NCBI GenBank assembly: GCA_910574865.1
Contig: CAJTDN010000006.1
Coordinates: 272,264 to 336,263, forward strand
Length of the DNA stretch: 64,000 nucleotides
Origin: Lachnospiraceae bacterium
Lineage (GTDB): Bacteria; Bacillota; Clostridia; Lachnospirales; Lachnospiraceae
Direction: 5' to 3'
Every line of letters starts with the position of its first letter. Position 1 is the first letter of the stretch. Positions 24,402 to 32,899 of the stretch are shown one piece after another. The notes below the pieces were generated by a model. It was given only the letters and a program-made list of their open reading frames with translations, made no database searches and was not told the DNA's origin. Position numbers and translations under genes: made by a program.

Positions 24402-25316
24402 TCATCCCCGCGCCATTTTCTGGTATTTCATGGGAGAAACGCCGTATTCCGACTTAAACGCGCGGTAAAAGGCCGAGTATTCGGAAAATCCCACCGCCAG
24501 GCTCACCTGCTCCATCGAATACCCCTTGTGGATTAAATTTTTCGCCTCCGCCAGGCGGCGTTGCGTGACGCACTTGTAAAAGCCCGTCTTCAATTCCCGT
24601 TGGAAAAGATGGGTGAGGGTGCTCTCGCTGACGTGGAAGTGCTGCGCGGTCGCGCCGACGGACAGTTTGCCGTCCAAATTGTCCTGGATGTATTCAAGCA
24701 CCTTTTCCAAAAGTTCCTCGCTCTGCGAGGGACGTACCGTGGCCGAGTCGTGCGTCGCCCTTGCCAGGTGCGCGACGAGCTGCGCCGTATTGCCCCCGAG
24801 GCACACTTCCCAGCCGGGGGCCTGCGCTTCCGCCTCCTTGACCCCCGTACAAAAATATCGGGAAAGATATTCCCACTTCGTGCCCGCCGTATGGAGGACG
24901 GCGGCTTCCTGAAAATCGGCCAGCACGGAATTCGCGTGGTTCAGGATGTTTGCAAAGGCGGCGCTGATCCAGATGACGTAACGCTCGTACGGCATCTCCA
25001 GCGGGTTCGCCAGGATGGGGCTGTGGATGATGCCGGGCGGGATGATGATAATGTCGCCGGTACCGACCTGGTAGCGGCGGACTCCCAACAAATAGGTAAG
25101 GCTGCCCTGCACGCAATAAATCATCTCGTAAAACATGTGGCTGTGCTGCTCCATGTAATCCGCCAAATAGCTGATGTCCTGGTGGGAGTCCACCAGGGCG
25201 GAATCCATCTCCGTTTCTTGGTAAATGTTCCCCAGACCCATGGAATAGGACTTTTTCCGTATGTCGTCCCTGGACATGCCGGGTGTGAAACACTGGATCA
25301 TCTCGCTTCTTTTCAT
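24402..25316 (-). CDS. AraC-family transcriptional regulator
   Basis: A cupin sensor domain (residues ~20-130; EQHSHMFYEMIYCVQGSLTY, GDIIIIPPGIIHSPI) and a C-terminal AraC DNA-binding domain (about 205-300; KLSVGATAQHFHVSESTLTH and GFSEYSAFYRAFKSEYGVSP). ATG 25316 has GAGGG 8 nt upstream; the extension to 25406 is not supported. It is divergent from the GPH symporter and creatininase-family gene, which it probably activates. Confidence 0.9.
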   Translation of the reverse strand: MKRSEMIQCFTPGMSRDDIRKKSYSMGLGNIYQETEMDSALVDSHQDISYLADYMEQHSHMFYEMIYCVQGSLTYLLGVRRYQVGTGDIIIIPPGIIHSPILANPLEMPYERYVIWISAAFANILNHANSVLADFQEAAVLHTAGTKWEYLSRYFCTGVKEAEAQAPGWEVCLGGNTAQLVAHLARATHDSATVRPSQSEELLEKVLEYIQDNLDGKLSVGATAQHFHVSESTLTHLFQRELKTGFYKCVTQRRLAEAKNLIHKGYSMEQVSLAVGFSEYSAFYRAFKSEYGVSPMKYQKMARG

Positions 25317-25473
25317 CGTTTTTCCCTCGTTTTGCTTTCTGCATTTTCTTTTATGTAGCGTAACACATGCTTGCCAGATTTGCAAGGAAAAGTGCCGAAA
25401 TCTCAATTACATTTCGAAAAAGTTTTGTGTAAAATAACAATAAGTAAAAAATACATGGAAGGGAGATACACCA

Positions 25474-26889
25474 ATGAAAAAAACGCAAAAAAATTCTTCT
25501 GGTGGATTGACAAAGAAGCATCTGGTAGGTTATGCTTTGGGTGATTTGGGGGGATGCATGACCTTCGCCCTGATGGGGGCCATGGTCACCCGCTATTACA
25601 CCAACGTGTTGAAGGTTGACACGTTCGTCCTGGCCATTTTGCTGGCCGTGTGGAACATCTGGGATGCCGTCAACGACCCGATGATGGGGGCTCTGATGGA
25701 CAAGATGTTCGCCAAGAAACAGCATTCGCAGGGGAAGTTCCGCCCGTGGCTGCTGCGCGCCACGCCTTTGCTGGCCATCACGTCCATCGTGTTCTGGACC
25801 GTGCCCACCTTCTTTGAAGGGACGGCCATGATTTGTGTCTTGTTTATTTGCAAGATTTTGTACGAGGGGTGCTACACGATGTTCAACATTCCCATGGGCG
25901 CACTGCTTTCGGCCATGGCCAACACCGACGAGGAGAGGGCGGCGTTGTCCTCGGCCAGGGGATTTGGCGGCACGATTGGCAACATGGTTCCGATGATTCT
26001 GTTTCCAATCTTGCTGCAAATATTCGGGGACAGCAATTCCGTCGGCTACAGCGCCGGGGCGACGGTTTGCGCGTTGATTGGGGCCGTGTTCTGCTTTTTG
26101 CATTACCGGTGGACGACGGAGCGCAATATCGTTGAAAATACGCCCGAGGAGGCGAAAAGCATCAAGCTGACCGACATTTTCCAGGTGTTTCGGAAGAACC
26201 GGGCGTTCCTGGCGCTTTGCATCCACGGCATTTGTATTTGCACCAACCAATACGTGAGCCAGACGCTGGGAAGCTACATGTACGCCGACGTGCTGGGAAA
26301 TATCGGTATGATGAGCCTTGCCTCCATGCTGACGATGCCGATCATGTTCGTCACCTTGATTGTCTCGCCGAAGATTGCCAAGAAGATCGGGCTTGAAAAC
26401 ATGATCCGCATCGGCCTGCTGCTTGGCTGCTTGTTGAGTTTTGCCTTGTTCTGCATGCACATGCTGTTTGCGGTGCCGGCACTCGTGCACATGATTTGGG
26501 TAAGCGTCGCCTCCGCGTTTTCGAGCGTTTCCATTTACATGCAGTGGGGGCTCGTGGGCGAGGCCATCGACTACAATGAATACCTGACCGGCAAGCGTAC
26601 CGAGGGTTCGATTTACGGGACGTTCAACTTGAGCCGCCGCATTGGGCAGACCATCGGCAATTCGGCTGCCGTCCTGATGTTGGGATGGATTGGTTACGAC
26701 ACCGCCGTGGCAAGTGCCGGGGGCGTTCAGGCGGCCTCCGTCATCACCGGCATCAAGGTGCTGTGCGTGCTGCTGCCCGCGATTTTCTCCCTGGGAAGCT
26801 GGGCGGCGTTCAAATTTGTCTGGAACATCACCCCGGAGGTGCGCGAGAAGGTATCCGACTTCTACGCGGCGAAGAAGGAGCAGGGCTAG
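25474..26889 (+). CDS. GPH-family sugar symporter
   Basis: A 471-residue MelB-like transporter with 12 predicted helices. GYALGDLGGCMTFALMGAMV opens helix 1, NIWDAVNDPMMGALMDKMF carries the conserved Asp residues of helix 2, HSQGKFRPWLL is the loop motif, and GLVGEAIDYNEYLTGKRTEG with SIYGTFNLSRRIGQTIGNS is the conserved second-half region. The start at ATG 25474 has GAAGGGAG upstream. It is co-oriented with the creatininase-family gene 130 nt downstream, and a GTTAC-family hairpin lies between them. The substrate is unknown. Confidence 0.92.
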   Translation: MKKTQKNSSGGLTKKHLVGYALGDLGGCMTFALMGAMVTRYYTNVLKVDTFVLAILLAVWNIWDAVNDPMMGALMDKMFAKKQHSQGKFRPWLLRATPLLAITSIVFWTVPTFFEGTAMICVLFICKILYEGCYTMFNIPMGALLSAMANTDEERAALSSARGFGGTIGNMVPMILFPILLQIFGDSNSVGYSAGATVCALIGAVFCFLHYRWTTERNIVENTPEEAKSIKLTDIFQVFRKNRAFLALCIHGICICTNQYVSQTLGSYMYADVLGNIGMMSLASMLTMPIMFVTLIVSPKIAKKIGLENMIRIGLLLGCLLSFALFCMHMLFAVPALVHMIWVSVASAFSSVSIYMQWGLVGEAIDYNEYLTGKRTEGSIYGTFNLSRRIGQTIGNSAAVLMLGWIGYDTAVASAGGVQAASVITGIKVLCVLLPAIFSLGSWAAFKFVWNITPEVREKVSDFYAAKKEQG

Positions 26890-26896
26890 TATAATC

Positions 26897-26920
26897 CGCG
26901 CTGGCGCGGTGCCAAATTGT
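26897..26920 (+). repeat. Dispersed GCGCTGGCGCGG hairpin
   Basis: The block CGCGCTGGCGCGGTGCCAAATTGTGA is a diverged copy of the 2028-2057 element. It lies between two genes of one operon. Confidence 0.5.
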
Positions 26921-27018
26921 GAGCAAGGTGATATTGCGATTCCCCGGCCGGCCGCCAGGACGGCGGGGAGTGAAATGGAATTGGAAAAAGATTCATACCA
27001 GGAAAGGAGCGACATCTT

Positions 27019-27897
27019 ATGGAACTGCGTACCCGTATCCTGCCCAAAATGCTGAATGGCGAGGTGCAGGAATACCTGAAACAAAACGATATTGTTATCG
27101 TGCCCGTGGGCACGGTGGAAATGCATGGCGGCCTGCCGCTGGACGTCGAGACGAACATCAGCGAGGCGGTGGGACTCAAGATGGCGGAGGCTTGTGACGG
27201 CCTGCTGTTGACCGGACTGCAGTACTTTTACGCGGGCGCGACCGCGTCCGGCCGGGGGACGGTACAAGTATCCGTCCGCCAGGGAATTGATTATTTGGGG
27301 GCCGTTGCCAGGAGCCTTTTGCGCCAGGGCTTCAAGCGGCAGGTTTATTTAAGCCTTCACGGACCCGCCCACATGACGGTCGGCCCCATGGTGCGCGATT
27401 TTTACGACGAGACGGGCGTGCCGATTTTGTACCTGGACATGACGATGCAAATGTTTGGCCAGGCGAAGGACTTGTTCCAGGCGGATTCCCTTGGAAAGGA
27501 TCCGAAAGCGTTCATGAAGCTTTTGGATTCCATGTTCGTGGGCGCGTACCAGATCATGGGGAGGCTTGGGGACGTTCCGCTGACGACGGAGTATGACGTT
27601 GCCATCGGGCAGAGTTGCGCCCCCTTTAACGATATCCTGAACCTGGCCTACCAAAGCTCGGCGGTCGGATATTGTTTCGGGGAAAATACGGACCACGTGC
27701 CGACCACGGCCATCCCGGACGAGAAGACAAGGCAGGAGATGGCGGACAAGGGCCAGGAATTGATCGAGGAGCTGGTCAGGCGGCTTGACATGCCGCATGT
27801 CGTGGAACAATTGCGAAGACTGGAGCAATATGGTTTGGAAAATGAGGAGAAATATCCGTGGATGCCCAGCGCGTATAATAAGAAACGTGAGAAATAG
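27019..27897 (+). CDS. Creatininase-family amidohydrolase
   Basis: Metal-dependent amidohydrolase of the creatininase/formamide hydrolase superfamily, 292 residues. VPVGTVEMHGGLPLDVETNI supplies likely metal ligands Glu34, His36 and Asp42; FKRQVYLSLHGPAHMTVGPM replaces the usual NGHGGN loop with LHGPAHM, and GENTDHVPTTA is near the C-terminus. Because the NGHGGN loop differs, creatinine is unlikely to be the substrate. The operon with a GPH symporter and divergent AraC regulator points to a sugar-linked amide or lactam. The start at ATG 27019 has GGAAAGGAG upstream. Confidence 0.82.
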   Translation: MELRTRILPKMLNGEVQEYLKQNDIVIVPVGTVEMHGGLPLDVETNISEAVGLKMAEACDGLLLTGLQYFYAGATASGRGTVQVSVRQGIDYLGAVARSLLRQGFKRQVYLSLHGPAHMTVGPMVRDFYDETGVPILYLDMTMQMFGQAKDLFQADSLGKDPKAFMKLLDSMFVGAYQIMGRLGDVPLTTEYDVAIGQSCAPFNDILNLAYQSSAVGYCFGENTDHVPTTAIPDEKTRQEMADKGQELIEELVRRLDMPHVVEQLRRLEQYGLENEEKYPWMPSAYNKKREK

Positions 27898-27952
27898 AGG
27901 GCGGTGGAAGAGACGGGAATACCCCGTGCATCATAAAGTCAAAACAAGGAGG

Positions 27953-27987
27953 CTGGAGACCGGTAAAGGTCTCTGGCTTTTGCTTTT
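27953..27987 (+). terminator. Rho-independent terminator of the creatininase operon
   Basis: CTGGAGACC pairs with GGTCTCTGG (two wobbles) around GGTAAA, followed by CTTTTGCTTTT. Confidence 0.8.
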
Positions 27988-28215
27988 AGGCCAATGCAAA
28001 ATAAAACATAATACGAATGAAATTGTGAAAAATCCGTAAAAATATTGATATAGAATTGTAAAAACGGTATGTTATAAAAAAAGAGGCGGTAGCGTCGGTA
28101 CAATTTAAAGTGAAAAATGTAGCTTCCATTTTCCTTTGAGGATGGCAAGGACAATTCGAAGACGGAAGTTTTCAAAATCCAATCCGACGCTTCGTTTGAG
28201 AAGGATTGTTTTAGC

Positions 28216-28319
28216 GGGGGGTGTCGGGAAATGACTGCAGGCCCACAATATATGCCGTGGTGAATATGGATTTGCCACCATATATTGTGGGTTTTCTGCA
28301 TTACCCGACAGTCCCTTTG
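28216..28319. repeat. Long palindrome, copy 2
   Basis: About 90% identical to 4497-4599 over its full length, again between convergent genes (creatininase family and asparaginase). Apex arm GTGGT/GCCAC keeps pairing by wobble where copy 1 has GTGGC/GCCAC; the outer arm has one mismatch and one wobble. Confidence 0.85.
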
Positions 28320-28378
28320 TATTGTATAACGGGTCATTCTTGGCTATAGGAGTGATGACGTGTTCTTTCACCGAAATT

Positions 28379-29380
28379 TCACCGAATCAAGTCATTTTGT
28401 ACCGGCTGATAGAACAGCCGCCGTATTTCTTCCAAGTCCCTTGCTTGTCCGAGAACCCACATCAGCTTGGTGACGACCGCTTCCAGGGTCATGTTGTACG
28501 CCTCGATGACGGGATAGCGTTCCTTGACCTGCTTGCCCACCTGGTAGACCGACATGTCGCTGCCCTCGTAAGGCACCTGCGTCATCATCACGAACGCCCT
28601 TCCGCTGTCAATCCACCCGCCAATCGCACGGGCAAAATCCCCGTCGCCGCCGCCCGGCAGGCCGCCCACCCCGAACGACTGGCAAATGACGGCCCGATAG
28701 TCGTCCTTGAGTTTATACAAGGCGTGGGGGGTCATTCCGGGAACCAGGGTGAGCAAAAGCACCCGTTCTTCCAGGTTGTCAAAAAAAAGCGGTTTCGCGC
28801 CGGATGGGTAGGATTTCGCGGCCAGGTAACGGATCATCCTCCCGTCGCGGATGACGGCGATTTCCGGATAATCGACGCTGGAGAAGGCGTTGTAGCTTTT
28901 CGTCCGCTCCTTCCTCGCGCGCGTTCCCAGGATCACCTTTCCGTCAAACACGAGGCTGACGTCGTGGGACGCGTCGTCCGTCGCGTAGAGGAAGCTGTTT
29001 AATAGGTTCATGCGGGCGTCCGTGTCATTTAACGAGATAGATTTCTGCGAGCCCGTAATGACGATGGGTTTCGGCGAATTTTGCACGAGGTAGGAGAGGG
29101 CCGCCGCCGTGTAGGCCATCGTGTCCGTGCCGTGCGTGATGACGAAGCCGTCGTAACGGTCGTAGTGTTCTTCGAGGGCGGCGCGGATTTCAAGCCAGTG
29201 GGCGGGGCAAATGTTCGTGCTGTCGAGATTCATCAACTGCAGCGCCTCCACCTGGCAAAAAGAGCCGATTTCGGGAACATGGCACAAAATTTCCTCCGAG
29301 GTGATGCAGGGGGAGAGGCCGTGCCCGCCCTCGCGGGAGGCGATGGTGCCGCCCGTGGCCAACATTAAAATGCGCTTCAT
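28379..29380 (-). CDS. L-asparaginase, type I (cytoplasmic)
   Basis: Hydrolyses asparagine to aspartate and ammonia. MKRILMLATGGTIASREGGHG contains the first nucleophile Thr12; GFVITHGTDTMAYTA contains Thr85-Asp86; VITGSQKS holds the catalytic Lys. No signal peptide, hence cytoplasmic. The start at 29380 has a purine-rich GAAAGGATGG upstream; the extension to 29428 lacks support. Length 333 is normal. It is divergent from the glnA promoter region, so nitrogen release and assimilation sit side by side. Confidence 0.93.
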   Translation of the reverse strand: MKRILMLATGGTIASREGGHGLSPCITSEEILCHVPEIGSFCQVEALQLMNLDSTNICPAHWLEIRAALEEHYDRYDGFVITHGTDTMAYTAAALSYLVQNSPKPIVITGSQKSISLNDTDARMNLLNSFLYATDDASHDVSLVFDGKVILGTRARKERTKSYNAFSSVDYPEIAVIRDGRMIRYLAAKSYPSGAKPLFFDNLEERVLLLTLVPGMTPHALYKLKDDYRAVICQSFGVGGLPGGGDGDFARAIGGWIDSGRAFVMMTQVPYEGSDMSVYQVGKQVKERYPVIEAYNMTLEAVVTKLMWVLGQARDLEEIRRLFYQPVQNDLIR

Positions 29381-29497
29381 AGAGATCCATCCTTTCGTAA
29401 AAACTATCTGTTTAAAGCATACTGGCACGACATGCGTTTGTCAACCGAAATTCATTTTCCACCCGTTTGACCTGGTCAGTTTCCGATTGCGTTTCAC

Positions 29498-29584
29498 ATG
29501 AGTAAATCCAGCATGTGCCAGAAATGCGGGCTTACGCCCAAAGAATATCGCAAGACGTGGGCGGCCTTGCCGCAACGATTTTAG
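29498..29584 (+). pseudogene. AraC C-terminal fragment
   Basis: The 28-codon frame MSKSSMCQKCGLTPKEYRKTW... ends in the GLTPKEYRK wording with which AraC domains close (helix 7 and tail). Nothing upstream continues the domain in frame, though FDLVSFRLRF in another frame just before it could be the preceding helix. Confidence 0.4.
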
Positions 29585-29635
29585 GGGGAATTGATTTTTT
29601 CCTTGATGAGGGAACAAAAAAATTTAAAACATTGT

Positions 29636-29664
29636 TTGACATTTGCATGTCATGCGGTTATAAT
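29636..29664 (+). promoter_or_regulatory. Consensus sigma-70/sigma-A promoter of glnA
   Basis: TTGACA (29636-29641), exactly 17 nt, TATAAT (29659-29664). It is the best promoter match in the window. Transcription should start near 29671, just before the first leader hairpin. Confidence 0.85.
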
Positions 29665-29670
29665 ATCTTC

Positions 29671-29926
29671 GGAACAAGGGCGTTCTCTATAGGTGGAGAA
29701 CGCCCGTTTTATGCACATGGGACAGAAAGGCATATCAGATGGCAGGCGCACAAAGATGTATTTTGCCAGCATGGCTGACTTGTGCACCGCCGCAAGAACG
29801 CCGGTGGCGTTCTTGAAGCTGTTTACATAGCTTGTCCCGGCGCGACAAGTAGGGGGAAAATCGTCCCTACTCGACAAAATGGGTATTTTATATGGTAATC
29901 AAGTTCGGGCGAAGGAGGCATGTGGG
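29671..29926 (+). promoter_or_regulatory. Long structured glnA leader, candidate ANTAR-controlled attenuator
   Basis: About 255 nt before the start codon. Hairpin 1: GGGCGTTCTC/GAGAACGCCC (29678-29705) with U-G closure of the hexaloop AUAGGU, which has A at position 1 and G at 4 as in ANTAR target loops, then GUUUUAU (terminator-like). Hairpin 2: GGCGCACAA (29745-29753) with TTGTG+CGCC (29780-29791). Hairpin 3: CAAGAACGCC/GGCGTTCTTG (29793-29815), each arm also complementary to an arm of hairpin 1. Hairpins 4 (29831-29849) and 5 (29848-29871) follow. I found no clear second A1/G4 hexaloop. Confidence 0.6.
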
Positions 29927-31261
29927 ATGCATCATTATACAAGAAAAGAGATTTTGGAGATGGTGGAAGAGGAGGACGTGGGATTTATCCGGCTGCAGTT
30001 CACGGATATTTTCGGCACGATGAAGAACATGGCCATCACGGTCGGCCAGCTTAAGCGGGCGCTTGACAATGACTGCGTGTTCGACGCGGCGGCAATCGAG
30101 GGGTTCGCGGATTGTGGCGGGGATACGGATCTTTATTTGTACCCCGATTTGAACACGTTCGAAATCTTTCCGTGGAGGCCGCAGCAGGGGAAGGTGGCAC
30201 GGCTGATTTGCGACGTGTACCGGCCGGACGGCACACCGCTTCCCTGCGACCCGCGCAACATTTTAAAGAGGGAGGTCCTCAAGGCGGAAAAGATGGGATA
30301 TGCGTTGAACGTCGGGCCGGAGTGCGAGTTTTTCTTGTTCCATTTGGATGACGACGGCCTGCCGACCACGATTACCCACGAGCAAGGCGGCTATTTTGAC
30401 GTGGCGCCGCTGGATTTCGGGGAAAATGCCAGGCGCGACATCGTTTTGACGCTCGAGGACATGGGATTTGAAATCGAAGGCTCCCACCACGAGATTGCGC
30501 CCGCCCAGCATGAGATTGACTTCCGTTTCGGGGAGGCCATGCAGACGGCGGACAGTATCATGACACTCAAGATGGTGGTCAAGACGATTGCCAAGCGTCA
30601 CGGCCTGCACGCCACGTTCATGCCCAAGCCGAAAGCGGACTGCCACGGTTCAGGGATGCACGTGAACCTTTCCTTGTGGAAGGACGGGAAAAACAGGTTC
30701 CAGGACGACGCGGATGAGAACGGGCTAAGCCGGGAGGCGTATTATTTTCTAGGGGGATTGTTGAAGCACATGAAGGCCATCACGTGCATCGCCAATCCGA
30801 CCGTCAACTCGTATAAGCGGTTCGTGCCCGGTTACGAGGCGCCGACGTACATCACGTGGTCGAAGAAGGCGAAAAGCCCGCTGGTGCGCGTCCCGGCCAG
30901 GAAGGGCGAGCGCACGCGGCTGGAGCTTCGCAGTCCCGATTCGGCGGCCAACCCGTATTTGACGCTGGCCGTGTTGCTGGCGGCGGGCATGGAAGGCATA
31001 CAAAATCAAATCGAGCCGCCAAGAAGCGTGGACGAGGACGTGCAGCGGATGCAAAAGGACGTGCGAAAAGGGCTTGGCATCGAAAGGCTGCCAAAAACCC
31101 TGGAGGAAGCGGTGTCGGAGTTGGAGCAAGACGACCTGGTCAAGAACGTGCTTGGCGAGAAATTGGCGGCGAAGCTCATCGTGTCATACCGAAAGGCGTA
31201 TGAGGAGTACAACGTGCAGGTGACGGACTGGGAGTTGTCCAATTATCTGCACAGGCTGTAG
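29927..31261 (+). CDS. glnA: Glutamine synthetase type I
   Basis: Makes glutamine from glutamate, ammonia and ATP in the cytoplasm. GFIRLQFTDIFGTMKNMAI (N-terminal beta-grasp), ECEFFLF (metal Glu pair), HHEIAPAQHEIDF, ATFMPKPKADCHGSGMHVN, NPTVNSYKRFVPGYEAPTYI and RLELRSPDSAANPYL are the family signatures in order. The length of 444 and lack of the adenylylation Tyr region fit the GSI-alpha form of Firmicutes, regulated by feedback and protein partners. The start at ATG 29927 has GAAGGAGG upstream; the earlier ATG at 29879 lies inside the leader. The ANTAR gene follows by 107 nt. Confidence 0.95.
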   Translation: MHHYTRKEILEMVEEEDVGFIRLQFTDIFGTMKNMAITVGQLKRALDNDCVFDAAAIEGFADCGGDTDLYLYPDLNTFEIFPWRPQQGKVARLICDVYRPDGTPLPCDPRNILKREVLKAEKMGYALNVGPECEFFLFHLDDDGLPTTITHEQGGYFDVAPLDFGENARRDIVLTLEDMGFEIEGSHHEIAPAQHEIDFRFGEAMQTADSIMTLKMVVKTIAKRHGLHATFMPKPKADCHGSGMHVNLSLWKDGKNRFQDDADENGLSREAYYFLGGLLKHMKAITCIANPTVNSYKRFVPGYEAPTYITWSKKAKSPLVRVPARKGERTRLELRSPDSAANPYLTLAVLLAAGMEGIQNQIEPPRSVDEDVQRMQKDVRKGLGIERLPKTLEEAVSELEQDDLVKNVLGEKLAAKLIVSYRKAYEEYNVQVTDWELSNYLHRL

Positions 31262-31368
31262 GGCCATGCCGGGGTGTTCTGAAAATGGACGCGCGTCGTG
31301 GCGCGTGGCTCGTTTGGACACGGCGGGCCGGCGGCCATGGACGAAAATGACGGGAGGTGTGGGCTGGC

Positions 31369-31917
31369 GTGAATGACATTGTCGTCGTATTTCCGAAAAA
31401 GGAAGTCGCAATCAATATTCGCAATGTCCTGGTGCGCGGCGGCATTGACGTGTACGGGGTCTGCACCACGGGCGCGCAGGTGTTGCAGGCGATTGACAAT
31501 CTGGACGAGGGCGTCATCATCTGCGGTTATCGCCTGAAGGACATGGTTTATACGCAATTGCGGGAGAGCGTGCCGGAGTCGTTCGAGCTGCTGTTAATCG
31601 CCTCGGCGGACAAATGGAGCCGGGAACTGGCCGAGGGCGTGGTGGGCCTAAGCCAGCCGTTCAAGGTTTATGACTTGATAAACACCGTGGAAATGATGCT
31701 AAAGGCCCAGCAGCGGCGGCGCAGGAAACGCCGCGAGGAGGCGAAGCGGAGGAATCCGGCACAGCGTGCCGTCATTGAAAAGGCCAAGTCGCTTTTGATG
31801 GAGCGAAACAATTTGACAGAGGAAGAGGCGCACCGCTATCTGCAGAAAAACAGCATGGAGAGTGGCACCAACATGTTGGAGACGGCGCGGATGGTGCTGA
31901 CGATCATGGGAGAATAA
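31369..31917 (+). CDS. ANTAR-domain regulator with degenerate receiver
   Basis: A C-terminal ANTAR RNA-binding domain (residues ~122-180: NPAQRAVIEKAKSLLMERNN, then LTEEEAHRYLQKNSMESG) of the AmiR/NasR/EutV type, which prevents termination by binding leader hairpins. A basic coiled segment (QQRRRRKRREEAKRR) precedes it. The N-terminal ~115 residues have receiver (REC) shape, but the acidic pair is replaced (IVVVFPKKE) and the phosphoacceptor strand reads GVIICGYRLKD with Cys-Gly where Asp is expected, so classical phosphorylation is unlikely. Start GTG 31369 with GGGAGG 12 nt upstream; GTG 31357 is an alternative. It likely controls glnA through its leader. Confidence 0.88.
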   Translation: MNDIVVVFPKKEVAINIRNVLVRGGIDVYGVCTTGAQVLQAIDNLDEGVIICGYRLKDMVYTQLRESVPESFELLLIASADKWSRELAEGVVGLSQPFKVYDLINTVEMMLKAQQRRRRKRREEAKRRNPAQRAVIEKAKSLLMERNNLTEEEAHRYLQKNSMESGTNMLETARMVLTIMGE

Positions 31918-32004
31918 GCGGTATCGGCGCGGTGTTGTTTGCGCGGGTAACGGGCCAAAGTCATGCTTGCATGAACTTGGCGAAAATGATGGGAGAATGA
32001 TTGT

Positions 32005-32841
32005 ATGAAGTTTACAAAAATGCAGGGCTTGGGCAATGATTACGTGTACGTAAATTGCTTTGAGGAAAAAGTGGAGAATCCGTCCGAGGTGGCAATACGG
32101 GTGAGCGATCGGCATTTCGGCATCGGATCGGACGGGCTGATTTTAATCAAGCCGTCAAGCGTGGCGGATTTTGAGATGGAGATGTACAACGCGGACGGCT
32201 CGCGCGGGGAAATGTGCGGGAACGGCATCCGCTGCGTGGCGAAGTACGTCTATGATTATGGATTGACGGACAAGACGGGCATTTCCGTGGAGACGCTGGG
32301 CGGAATCAAGTACCTGGAATTGACCGTGGAAGAGGGAAAGGTGAAGCTGGTGAAAGTGGACATGGGAAGGCCGGAGTTAAGCCCGGCGCGGATTCCGGTC
32401 GTCGCGAGGGGGGATGCCGCCATCGACGAGCCAATCAAGGTGGGCGATGCGACGTACCGCATGACCTGCGTGTCGATGGGGAATCCGCACGCGGTCGTCT
32501 TCGTCGATGACGTGGACGGCCTGCCAATCGAGAAAATCGGTCCGCTGTTTGAAAACCATGGGCGGTTTCCACGGCGGGTAAACACGGAATTTGTAAAGGT
32601 GGTGGATGAAAATACCGTGCAGATGCGCGTATGGGAGCGCGGCTCTGCGGAGACGCTGGCCTGCGGGACGGGAGCCTGCGCGGTGGCAGTGGCTTGCAGC
32701 TTAAACGGCCTTACGGGGGACGAGGTGACGGTAAAACTTCTCGGCGGCGACTTGCAGGTTCACTGGGACAAGGAAAGAGATGCCGTGTTTATGACGGGGC
32801 CGGCCGAGGTCGTGTTTGACGGGACGTGGGAGAAGGCGTGA
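32005..32841 (+). CDS. dapF: Diaminopimelate epimerase
   Basis: Converts LL- to meso-diaminopimelate for peptidoglycan and lysine. [16 protein letters not shown] opens; the two catalytic Cys lie in [10 protein letters not shown] (Cys71) and [14 protein letters not shown] (~Cys218). FGIGSDGLI and [13 protein letters not shown] are also conserved. The length of 278 is normal. The start at ATG 32005 has GGGAG upstream. Together with dapL next door it forms the end of the aminotransferase variant of the pathway. Confidence 0.96.
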   Translation: MKFTKMQGLGNDYVYVNCFEEKVENPSEVAIRVSDRHFGIGSDGLILIKPSSVADFEMEMYNADGSRGEMCGNGIRCVAKYVYDYGLTDKTGISVETLGGIKYLELTVEEGKVKLVKVDMGRPELSPARIPVVARGDAAIDEPIKVGDATYRMTCVSMGNPHAVVFVDDVDGLPIEKIGPLFENHGRFPRRVNTEFVKVVDENTVQMRVWERGSAETLACGTGACAVAVACSLNGLTGDEVTVKLLGGDLQVHWDKERDAVFMTGPAEVVFDGTWEKA

Positions 32842-32899
32842 CAGGGCGCGTCGGCAGGGATGGATTCAAACGGAAAAGGAAAGAGAGGGAATACGGACG

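Larger units (their letters stand above)
27898..28378. other. Gap between convergent genes
   Basis: Holds the creatininase operon terminator (27953-27987), one TAGCGTCGGT copy (from 28090) and the second long palindrome (28216-28319). The minus-strand frame between the last two (LKRSVGLDFENFRLRIVLAI) is unrecognised and has no good ribosome site. Confidence 0.5.

Noticed and set aside
25351..27267. Long open frame of 638 codons on the minus strand
   Set aside because: It lies antisense to a clear GPH symporter and the creatininase-family gene. Its composition (His/Arg/Gln-rich) is typical of a shadow frame in GC-rich codons.
28105..28371. Minus-strand frame ending LKRSVGLDFENFRLRIVLAI
   Set aside because: Runs through the long palindrome, lacks a ribosome site and a recognised family; cannot be supported as a gene.
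29671..29926. Glutamine riboswitch (glnA RNA or downstream-peptide motif)
   Set aside because: The known consensus of these mainly cyanobacterial motifs is not visible, and the ANTAR gene next door offers a better explanation.
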